12,081 nt of DNA from DATAMF01 sp964472565. GTDB taxonomy: Bacteria > Chloroflexota > Anaerolineae > Aggregatilineales > Aggregatilineaceae. This document shows positions 1 to 5,330 of this stretch, piece by piece (within the stretch, counting starts at the first letter, position 1; every line of letters starts with the position of its first letter). The stretch is taken from the NCBI GenBank assembly GCA_964472565.1, contig CAYYNB010000177.1, positions 1 through 12,081 on the forward strand. The letters run 5' to 3'. Position numbers and translations under genes: made by a program. Under the pieces are notes generated by a model. That model saw only the letters and a program-made list of their open reading frames with translations. It did no database searches and was not told the DNA's origin.

Positions 1-14
1 TTAGAAACCCACCC

Positions 15-43
15 TTGTCAACCACTCCCCGCCGTGCTAAAAT
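15..43 (+). promoter_or_regulatory. sigma-70-type promoter of tRNA-Gln
   Basis: A -35 box TTGTCA (15-20, 5/6 to consensus) and a -10 box TAAAAT (38-43, 5/6) are separated by exactly 17 bases. The predicted start near 50 lies just before the mature tRNA 5' end at 56, so very little 5' leader would be removed. This is the cleanest promoter in the left part of the window and explains expression of the tRNA as a single-gene unit. Confidence 0.7.
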
Positions 44-55
44 TCCTTCCGTCGC

Positions 56-127
56 TGGGGGATAGGTTAATCGGCATAACAGTGGACTCTGGATTCATCA
101 GTCCTGGTTCAAATCCAGGTCCCCCAG
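56..127 (+). tRNA. tRNA-Gln (anticodon CUG)
   Basis: The acceptor stem is TGGGGGA (56-62) paired with TCCCCCA (120-126), with discriminator G127. The anticodon stem GTGGA/TTCAT (82-86/94-98) closes the loop CTCTGGA, placing CTG at 34-36, which reads the Gln codon CAG. The T arm is CCTGG-TTCAAAT-CCAGG (103-119). The 3' CCA is not encoded (GCCT follows the acceptor stem), so it must be added by a nucleotidyltransferase. The D arm is irregular: a 4-bp stem at 65-68/77-80 has two mismatches, whereas GTT/AAC (66-68/78-80) pairs perfectly but leaves three bases between acceptor and D stem. A U1-A72 end pair with a weak D arm agrees with glutamine identity. It faces glnS, which encodes its likely charging enzyme. 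Confidence 0.93.
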
Positions 128-132
128 CCTGA

Positions 133-165
133 AAAAGCTCACGCGCACGCGTGAGCTTTTGTTAT
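133..165 (+). terminator. intrinsic terminator of tRNA-Gln
   Basis: A 12-bp perfect stem (133-144 with 149-160, arms AAAAGCTCACGC and GCGTGAGCTTTT) closes a GCAC loop and runs into TTTTGTTATTTT. It starts six bases after the tRNA. The A-rich 5' flank would also let it work for transcription arriving from the dam side. Confidence 0.9.
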
Positions 166-181
166 TTTAACTTGGAGGCTT

Positions 182-205
182 CACAAACCGATGGCTTTGT
201 TTGTG
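182..205. other. short inverted repeat downstream of dam
   Basis: CACAAAC (182-188) and GTTTGTG (199-205) are perfect 7-base complements around a 10-base loop, about 50 bases past the dam stop. No T-run follows on either strand, so it is a weak terminator candidate at most. Nothing else is recognisable between 166 and 256. Confidence 0.3.
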
Positions 206-256
206 TTGGTGCTGATCCAGTTTGAACCGCGCTTGAACAACCCCAAAATCGTCACT

Positions 257-1096
257 TTATTTGTAGCGGCAACTTAAAACGACGATTTCCTGAATGAGGC
301 CGCGCCGCCCCGAATGAGAATTGATATTGCGGCGTGCTTCCACGAGATCCATCTGGAAGTTGGTATACAGCAGGCGGACCAGCGGTGTATCCGAGTTGCT
401 GAGCATGACGCGCGTCCCTCGCGAGGCGAGTGAGGCGAAAATATACGCCAGCCGCCGCTGATCGGATTCAGTGAAAGAATCGGCGTAGTAGCTGGTGAAA
501 TTGGCGGAGCGGCTCAGTGGGACATAGGGCGGATCGAAGTACACGAAATCGCGGGATGTGACACAATCCAGCACGGCTTCAAAGTCACGGACGGTCAGTT
601 CGACATCCTGTAGGGCGGCGGAAGCGGCACACAGCCGCCCAACGTTCAGAATATCCGGCTTTTTATAGCGGCCCATCGGGACATTAAAGTACCCCTGGCT
701 GTTGACGCGCCACAGGCCGTTATAGCAGGTTTTATTGAGGTAGATCAGGCGAGCGGCACGTTCGATGGGATCAGCGTGGGGCCAGTTGGGATCACGGTCC
801 AGATCGCGGACGGTGTAATAATAATCGTGAGTGTGCTGGGTTTGGTGTTCGCGCAGGCGGTTGATCAGATCGTCGAGGCGATCCCGCACCATGCAGTAGC
901 AGTTGATGAGTTCAGGGTTAGCGTCGGAGAGGTGGAAGCGCTTGAAGAGGCGGCGATCCCGGAGGCGAAAAAACACCGCGCCGCTGCCTAAAAACGGCTC
1001 ATAATAATCACCGCCGCGCCGTGCCGGAAAAAAGCGCTCGTACTGCTCCAAGAGTTGGCCCTTGCCTCCGGCCCATTTGAGAAACGGCTGCGTCAT
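257..1096 (-). CDS. dam: DNA adenine methylase (Dam family, class D12, alpha group)
   Basis: A 279-residue N6-adenine methyltransferase, close to the length of E. coli Dam (278). Visible motifs in order are KWAGGK (7-12, AdoMet-binding motif X), FLGSG (35-39, motif I), NKTCYNGLWR (121-130, typical of Dam proteins) and catalytic DPPY (188-191, motif IV). By family, it transfers methyl from S-adenosylmethionine to the adenine of GATC; that target is inferred. The start chosen is the ATG at 1096, preceded by AAGGTGG at an 8-base spacing and giving the usual Dam N-terminus. An in-frame ATG at 1159 would add 21 residues that lie inside the palindromic repeat and are not family-like. It follows glnS on the same strand after 86 bases and may be read from that transcript. 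No restriction endonuclease lies nearby, so it looks like a solitary methylase with roles such as repair, replication or gene control. Confidence 0.93.
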   Translation of the reverse strand: MTQPFLKWAGGKGQLLEQYERFFPARRGGDYYEPFLGSGAVFFRLRDRRLFKRFHLSDANPELINCYCMVRDRLDDLINRLREHQTQHTHDYYYTVRDLDRDPNWPHADPIERAARLIYLNKTCYNGLWRVNSQGYFNVPMGRYKKPDILNVGRLCAASAALQDVELTVRDFEAVLDCVTSRDFVYFDPPYVPLSRSANFTSYYADSFTESDQRRLAYIFASLASRGTRVMLSNSDTPLVRLLYTNFQMDLVEARRNINSHSGRRGLIQEIVVLSCRYK

Positions 1097-1104
1097 ATAA
1101 TTTC

Positions 1105-1111
1105 CCACCTT
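1105..1111 (-). promoter_or_regulatory. ribosome binding site of dam
   Basis: AAGGTGG on the minus strand, 8 bases before the ATG at 1096. It decides between this start and the upstream in-frame ATG at 1159, which has no SD-like sequence. Confidence 0.6.
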
Positions 1112-1144
1112 AAAAAAGATTATTAACTTCAAGCATGGCAAATC

Positions 1145-1173
1145 GTAGGGGCAATTCATGAATTTGCCCCTAC
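1145..1173. repeat. palindromic intergenic repeat, copy 1
   Basis: A 29-base near-perfect palindrome: arms GTAGGGGCAA (1145-1154) and TTGCCCCTAC (1164-1173) around a self-complementary TTCATGAA core. It lies 9 bases after the glnS stop on the minus strand. As RNA it would form a long hairpin but no T-run follows, so it may stabilise a transcript or act as a partial terminator between glnS and dam. A diverged copy lies at 9497-9518. Repeats of this GGGGCAATTCATGAATTGCCCC type are familiar as dispersed elements in several bacterial phyla (recalled, not searched). Confidence 0.75.
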
Positions 1174-1182
1174 AGTGTGTGA

Positions 1183-2892
1183 TTAGCTTTTTTGCTGGAT
1201 TTTCGCCCAGGAGTCCTTGAGCGACACGGTGCGGTTGAAGACTAGTTTATCCGGCGTAGTGTCACGATCCACGCAGAAATAGCCCGTGCGCTCGAACTGG
1301 TAACGGCTGCCGACGGCGGCTCCCTTCAGGCTTGGCTCAACCATCACCGAGTCCAGAATTTCGAGCGAATTGGGATTCAGATTTTCGGTGAAATCGTGGC
1401 CCTCTTCGACATCGGACGGATTCGGCTTGATAAACAGGGTGTCATAGAGGCGAACCTCAGCCGGAATCGCGTGGGCGGCGGATACCCAGTGAATCGTGGC
1501 TTTGACTTTACGTCCATCAGGCGCATCACCGCCGCGAGTCGCGGGATCGTAGGTGCAGTGCAGTTCGATCACGTTACCGTCTGCATCCTTGACCACATTT
1601 TCGCACTTGATGAAATAGCCGTAGCGCAGCCGGACTTCGCGGCCCGGAGCCAGGCGGAAATACTTGGGCGCGGGGTTCTCCATGAAGTCTTCCTGCTCGA
1701 TGTAAAGTTCACGCGAGAAGGGGACTTTGCGCGTTCCAGCGGCGGCGTCTTCGGGATTATTGACGGCGTCCATCTCTTCGACCTGTCCTTCGGGATAATT
1801 GGTCAGGACAACTTTGAGCGGATGCAAAACCGCCATCACACGCAGGGCATGCTGGTTGAGGTATTCGCGGATGACGTGTTCCAGTAAGCCGAGTTCGACG
1901 ACGCTGTTGGCCTTCGAGACGCCGGTCCGTTCCACGAAATTGCGCAGCGCTTCGGGCGGATACCCGCGACGGCGCAGCGCAGCCAGCGTGGGCATGCGAG
2001 GATCGTCCCAGCCGCGCACATAACCGCCCTGCACCAGTTTGAGCAGTTTACGCTTGCTGGTCAGGGTGTAGGTGATGCTCAGACGGGCAAACTCGATCTG
2101 GCGCGGGTGAAAAACGCCCAACTGCTCCAGGTACCAGTTATAGAGTGGGCGGTGATCTTCGAATTCCAGCGTGCAGAGCGAATGGGTGACACCCTCAATC
2201 GAGTCAGACTGGCCGTGCGCCCAGTCATAGGTGGGATAAATGCACCAGACATCGCCCGTGCGCGGGTGTTCGGCATGCAGAATACGGTACATGATCGGAT
2301 CGCGGAAGTTGATATTCGCCGCGGCCATATCAATCTTGGCCCGCAGCACGCGCGATCCATCGGGGAACTCACCCGCCTTCATGCGCTGGAACAGGTCCAG
2401 ATTTTCTTCGATAGAACGATCACGATAGGGACTGTTGCGCCCCGGTTCGGTGAGCGTACCGCGATAGTCGCGAATTTCCTCGGCACTGAGGTCGTCTACG
2501 TAGGCTTTGCCGTCTTTAATCAGTTGGATAGCCCACTCATAAAGCTGGCCGAAATAGTCGGAGGCATAAAACAGGCGGTCTTCCCAGTCCGCACCCAACC
2601 AGCGCACATCCTCGATAATGGCATCAATATATTCTTGCTCTTCTTTGGTGGGGTTGGTGTCGTCAAAGCGCATATTAAATTTGCCCCCATAGGCTTCGGC
2701 CATGCCATAGTCGATGTGAATCGCCTTGACATGCCCAATATGCAGATAGCCGTTTGGTTCCGGGGGGAAGCGCGTGTGGACGGTGTTGTAGCGGCCTGTT
2801 TTCAGGTCTTCTTCAATGATTTCGCGGATAAAGTTCGATGGAGCCGTCTCCGCAAGTTCGGGTTTTTCCTTTGTCTCTTCGCCGCCTGGCAT
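1183..2892 (-). CDS. glnS: glutaminyl-tRNA synthetase
   Basis: A 569-residue class Ic synthetase that charges tRNA-Gln with glutamine using ATP, in the cytoplasm. The nucleotide-binding segment PPEPNGYLHIGH (43-54) carries an intact HIGH motif, and the KMSKS equivalent is TSKRK (278-282). A further GlnRS hallmark is the stretch around RFDDTNP (75-81). After the catalytic core comes the beta-barrel anticodon-binding region, ending near 569 as in E. coli GlnRS (554). The N-terminal 20 residues are an acidic, Lys/Glu-rich extension, a small variation. The ATG start is preceded by AAGGAGG with good spacing. No classical promoter is convincing in the 90 bases upstream; a possible -10 TATACA sits at 2951-2956. 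A GlnRS implies direct charging rather than the GatCAB amidation route. In bacteria outside gamma-proteobacteria and Deinococcus this gene is often taken to be an old acquisition from eukaryotes. Confidence 0.97.
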   Translation of the reverse strand: MPGGEETKEKPELAETAPSNFIREIIEEDLKTGRYNTVHTRFPPEPNGYLHIGHVKAIHIDYGMAEAYGGKFNMRFDDTNPTKEEQEYIDAIIEDVRWLGADWEDRLFYASDYFGQLYEWAIQLIKDGKAYVDDLSAEEIRDYRGTLTEPGRNSPYRDRSIEENLDLFQRMKAGEFPDGSRVLRAKIDMAAANINFRDPIMYRILHAEHPRTGDVWCIYPTYDWAHGQSDSIEGVTHSLCTLEFEDHRPLYNWYLEQLGVFHPRQIEFARLSITYTLTSKRKLLKLVQGGYVRGWDDPRMPTLAALRRRGYPPEALRNFVERTGVSKANSVVELGLLEHVIREYLNQHALRVMAVLHPLKVVLTNYPEGQVEEMDAVNNPEDAAAGTRKVPFSRELYIEQEDFMENPAPKYFRLAPGREVRLRYGYFIKCENVVKDADGNVIELHCTYDPATRGGDAPDGRKVKATIHWVSAAHAIPAEVRLYDTLFIKPNPSDVEEGHDFTENLNPNSLEILDSVMVEPSLKGAAVGSRYQFERTGYFCVDRDTTPDKLVFNRTVSLKDSWAKIQQKS

Positions 2893-2967
2893 AGTGCTCC
2901 TCCTTGCCCTTCGGAAAATAATGCTTTAGTTTACCTAATCCGGCGCGTCATGTATAGGCTGGCTGGT

Positions 2968-3009
2968 CAAAAACAACAAAAAAGCGACGGCATGCAGAAT
3001 GCCATCGCT
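2968..3009 (-). terminator. intrinsic terminator of the prenyltransferase gene
   Basis: On the minus strand, AGCGATGGCAT and ATGCCGTCGCT (3009-2999 and 2993-2983) pair over 11 bp with one G-U, close a 5-base loop, and are followed by TTTTTTGTTGTTTTTG. It begins 22 bases after the prenyltransferase stop and separates that gene from glnS. Confidence 0.88.
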
Positions 3010-3031
3010 TGATTTGCAGCACGAGCAAGCG

Positions 3032-3940
3032 CTATGATCCGAGCACCTTGAGCAGCGCTTCGATCCCCGCGACCATTGAAAATTCCATGCCGGTATAGTC
3101 GATTTCGACTTTGCGATAATTGCCTTTGGCCGTATAGGCGGTTTGGGCCGAACCGCGAATTTCGTGCAGCATGGTGGGCGCTTCGCGCATAAGGCGTGCG
3201 ATCTTCGCGTCCCAGTGCATCGGGAAGTTGCTGGCGGGCTGGTGCGGCACAGCAAAAGAAATCCGCGTGCAGGTGGGCGCATCCCAATCGAAAGTGTAAT
3301 ACAACGCGCCAACCTGCGAATTCACTTTGAGTTCGTCCAGATCGGGCGGCGTGAAGCCCAGATCGCTGATCATTTCGCCAGTGGTTTCAGGCGAAAAATG
3401 GCCGCGTTCGGGGAACATGAAGTAAATGTTCATGCTCTTATTGCGGTAGTCAATGGCATACAGGCTGGTCCACTTGAGATCATACTTTTTGAAGTAGGCG
3501 TCGCAGTTCCGCATCGAAGGCGGCATCGAGGGCAGCGTATAGAGGTCTTCGATTTTGACCGCGCTTTGAACCAGCGGCCAGATTTTTTCGATGCCATAAC
3601 TGGCGGCGGCATCCACGCCATAACCCAGCGGCGGAAAATGATCGCGCAGATCGTAGATAAGCTGTTCGATAGGGTGTCCGGTTGGTTTGAGATACCCGTG
3701 CTCGACGGCTATTTTGTAGGGATCGTGGGGTGTGGTGCAGTCGATGTAACGAACAGAAAGCTCACGGTTGGGTTTGGTGGTGGTCCGAAACGAGAGCCAG
3801 CCCGCTTCACAATATGGCCAATAGGTGCCGAAGATGTCCCGGATCATGTCCATATTGCAGGGTGCCTCAATGAGAGCGGCAGTCTTCTTTACATCCTGCA
3901 TAAAGGTTTCATAATCCGGTGTGGGTTTGACGAATTCCAT
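3032..3940 (-). CDS. ABBA-fold aromatic prenyltransferase (NphB/CloQ family)
   Basis: 302 residues, the usual length of this soluble family (about 300-310), which transfers an isoprenoid chain (dimethylallyl, geranyl or farnesyl diphosphate) to an aromatic ring within a ten-strand beta barrel. Hand alignment with remembered Streptomyces NphB matches along the whole length: HDPY (72-75), PTGHPI (86-91), IPSMPP-like LPSMPP (136-141), DY..K..NIYF (164-174), TFDW (216-219), R226 and KGNYRK (272-277). Diphosphate-binding equivalents K119, N171, Y173, Y214, R226 and K277 are present. NphB Asp62, the Mg2+ ligand, is Ser62 here, which suggests a Mg2+-independent enzyme as reported for CloQ-type members. 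There is no signal peptide or membrane segment, and no DDxxD motif. The ATG follows GGGAG by 8 bases. Own promoter and terminator, no biosynthetic neighbours. The acceptor and donor cannot be told from sequence. Confidence 0.87.
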   Translation of the reverse strand: MEFVKPTPDYETFMQDVKKTAALIEAPCNMDMIRDIFGTYWPYCEAGWLSFRTTTKPNRELSVRYIDCTTPHDPYKIAVEHGYLKPTGHPIEQLIYDLRDHFPPLGYGVDAAASYGIEKIWPLVQSAVKIEDLYTLPSMPPSMRNCDAYFKKYDLKWTSLYAIDYRNKSMNIYFMFPERGHFSPETTGEMISDLGFTPPDLDELKVNSQVGALYYTFDWDAPTCTRISFAVPHQPASNFPMHWDAKIARLMREAPTMLHEIRGSAQTAYTAKGNYRKVEIDYTGMEFSMVAGIEALLKVLGS

Positions 3941-4010
3941 AGTAATCTCCCGTATGTTAATACTCAGGCGAACACATTCCCGACCTAATTTCCCCTTGAC
4001 CTCTTTATAC

Positions 4011-4039
4011 AGAATAGGGAGTTCATTTGTTCATGTCAA
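4011..4039 (-). promoter_or_regulatory. promoter of the prenyltransferase gene
   Basis: On the minus strand a perfect -35 TTGACA (4039-4034) and a -10 TATTCT (4016-4011, 4/6) are 17 bases apart. The expected start near 4004 gives a leader of roughly 60 bases before the ATG at 3940. Confidence 0.6.
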
Positions 4040-4224
4040 GCCTGCCCAGTACACACATAACCATTGTTTCCCACATCTTCAACGGCTCCTCGTCGGGGCG
4101 CTCCCGCTCAACCAGTACCCTACTAATTTCTCCATCATTCCTGACTTGTGGGTAATGATTAGCCACGCGCGGAGAAAGGGTAAGGGAGAAGAGTAAAGAA
4201 AACAGTGGCGCGGCCTAACCGGAA
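4040..4224. other. intergenic stretch with no recognised gene
   Basis: The gap between the prenyltransferase and DUF3795 genes totals 284 bases. Apart from the promoter at 4011-4039 I see no gene, repeat or convincing hairpin. The minus strand just past the DUF3795 stop is pyrimidine-rich (TTTTCTTTACTCTTCTCCC around 4180-4200), without a good stem. No GATC site occurs between about 3850 and 4430. Confidence 0.5.
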
Positions 4225-4650
4225 TTACCCGGCCCAGTTGCGCGTAGGGCCGCCGCACTGCGGACAGGTGGTATCGTGCCAGGAATGGCGGGTACCGCAG
4301 GCCGGACAGCGCCAGCGTGTATCCTGCTCGACCAGCCAGCCCTCCAATCCCTTCTCGCGGATAGCTGCCAGGTCCTGCGGGACAAGCGAGTGATAAGGAT
4401 ACCGAACATCATCAATAAAGGCCTGAAGATCGGCGCAGGGATACAGATCGCACTCACCGCAAAACGCAAGCCCCTTGTTCCGGGCACAGGCTTTGAGCGT
4501 GCAGGTCTGGCACCACCCGGCGACGACAGCACTTTTGCAGCCCTGACAGCGCGTGTCTTCCTGCGTGTCATTTTCACTCGCCAGAAATTTTGGGCAAGCG
4601 CCGCAGTACAGGCCACAGTAACCCTCTCTCTGGAATCCGTTGTGCGCCAA
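4225..4650 (-). CDS. DUF3795 domain protein, cysteine-rich
   Basis: 141 residues from a TTG start, with function unknown. The DUF3795 pattern is clear: CGLYCGAC (12-19), CQGC (34-37), CQTC (46-49), an isolated Cys54, then CGECDLYPC (63-71). A separate C-terminal zinc ribbon CPAC...CPQCG follows a WRC-type lead-in. Sixteen or so cysteines in CxxC pairs point to bound zinc or another metal. There is no signal peptide, so it is probably cytoplasmic. Start choice: AGGAGG at 4657-4662 lies 6 bases before TTG (4650-4648). An in-frame ATG at 4665 overlaps that SD and has no SD of its own, so the longer 146-residue form is the alternative. An ATG at 4809 would add a non-homologous tail crossing the divergent promoter. 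It is divergent from the STAS-like gene. Confidence 0.85.
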   Translation of the reverse strand: MAHNGFQREGYCGLYCGACPKFLASENDTQEDTRCQGCKSAVVAGWCQTCTLKACARNKGLAFCGECDLYPCADLQAFIDDVRYPYHSLVPQDLAAIREKGLEGWLVEQDTRWRCPACGTRHSWHDTTCPQCGGPTRNWAG

Positions 4651-4656
4651 TTCGAT

Positions 4657-4662
4657 CCTCCT
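4657..4662 (-). promoter_or_regulatory. SD that sets the DUF3795 start at TTG
   Basis: AGGAGG on the minus strand, 6 bases before TTG at 4650. The same bases would encode Arg-Arg if translation began at the ATG at 4665. A possible -10 TACAAT (4691-4686) with a poor -35 would start transcription just upstream. Confidence 0.55.
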
Positions 4663-4732
4663 CATGTAGATAGAACCGGGGACTAATTGTAACGTGTGCA
4701 GGAAAAGGAACCTAATCAGTCGTCTATTAACA

Positions 4733-4761
4733 TTTACAGGGTTAAACAGTTGATGTAGAAT
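4733..4761 (+). promoter_or_regulatory. promoter of the STAS-like gene
   Basis: -35 TTTACA (4733-4738, 5/6) and -10 TAGAAT (4756-4761, 5/6) with a 17-base spacer. The start near 4768 leaves a leader of about 47 bases to the ATG at 4815. Confidence 0.65.
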
Positions 4762-4814
4762 AGAGAATGATTGCCGGCGTTTTATTGAAGCATATTTTAA
4801 AAGGAGCATACCCC

Positions 4815-5204
4815 ATGAGTGTCAAAGTCGAAGAAATGCATCAGGAACGAATTCTTATTTTGTCCGTGATTGCGCCGCTGGAGTTTCCTGCCGACGTAGA
4901 AACTCCACTGACAGCCAGTGTTGCCTTCAAATCTAAAGTGGGTGCCCCTATTTGCCGGATTATGGATTTTACGCAGTCGAACCTGGGCTTCAGCGATATG
5001 ATTATGGGATTGGCGCTGGAGCAAGGGAAACCGGGGGGCTTCTGGGATACCGACGTACACCATATCATTATTGGCACGCTCGATTGGGTGAAGTTTGGCA
5101 TCAAGGCGATGCAAGAGCAGGAACAATATAAGGGGGCGCGCGCCGAGGCGATTGTTGGCTCGCGCGAGGAAGCGCTGGCGCTGGCACATTCGCTATTGAA
5201 GTAA
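4815..5204 (+). CDS. small STAS/SpoIIAA-like protein, function unknown
   Basis: 129 residues. I do not recognise a named family with confidence. The order of predicted elements (strand ILILSVI, helix, strand ICRIMDF, amphipathic helix, strand HHIIIGT, helix, strand AEAIVGS, helix EEALALAHSLL) resembles the alternating alpha/beta layout of STAS or SpoIIAA-like proteins, and the ending is typical of them. Such proteins bind partner kinases or lipids, but no conserved phosphorylatable serine is evident. There is no signal peptide, membrane segment or cysteine cluster. The ATG at 4815 follows AAGGAG by 8 bases; an in-frame ATG at 4767 lies in the leader and is unlikely. The gene is monocistronic, between its own promoter and a strong terminator. 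It contains no GATC site, unlike most neighbours. Confidence 0.75.
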   Translation: MSVKVEEMHQERILILSVIAPLEFPADVETPLTASVAFKSKVGAPICRIMDFTQSNLGFSDMIMGLALEQGKPGGFWDTDVHHIIIGTLDWVKFGIKAMQEQEQYKGARAEAIVGSREEALALAHSLLK

Positions 5205-5215
5205 CACCGTCAGGG

Positions 5216-5244
5216 GGACCAACGCACAGTTGGTCCTTATTTTT
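5216..5244 (+). terminator. intrinsic terminator of the STAS-like gene
   Basis: GGACCAAC (5216-5223) and GTTGGTCC (5229-5236) form a perfect 8-bp stem with a 5-base loop, followed by TTATTTTT. It lies 11 bases past the stop codon. Confidence 0.92.
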
Positions 5245-5274
5245 AACCCCATCATTCTCGCCATCCTCCGTGTC

Positions 5275-5283
5275 TGATATAAT
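5275..5283 (+). promoter_or_regulatory. extended -10 promoter of gltX
   Basis: TGATATAAT: a perfect TATAAT (5278-5283) preceded by TGn, the extended -10 element that can replace a good -35. The -35 position (about 5255-5260, TTCTCG) is poor. The start near 5290 leaves a leader of about 40 bases. Confidence 0.65.
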
Positions 5284-5330
5284 TTCACCTGCCGCACCTC
5301 AGCCTGTTCATCAAGAAGGAGTGTTAAGCT

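Noticed and set aside
1097..1159. N-terminal extension of dam from ATG at 1159
   Set aside because: The extra 21 residues are encoded by the palindromic repeat and spacer; the ATG at 1096 has an SD and gives the normal Dam N-terminus.
2107..3012. 301-residue open frame antisense to glnS
   Set aside because: A shadow of glnS codon bias; it runs through the prenyltransferase terminator and the glnS leader with no family signature.
3143..3988. 281-residue open frame antisense to the prenyltransferase
   Set aside because: The minus strand encodes a full-length family member with promoter, SD and terminator; the plus frame has none of these.
3921..4196. 91-residue plus-strand frame in the gap upstream of the prenyltransferase
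   Set aside because: It overlaps the prenyltransferase start and promoter, has no SD, and its composition looks random.
5237..5330. T-box or other riboswitch upstream of gltX
   Set aside because: The leader is only about 40 bases from the predicted start and holds no T-box sequence or antiterminator hairpin.
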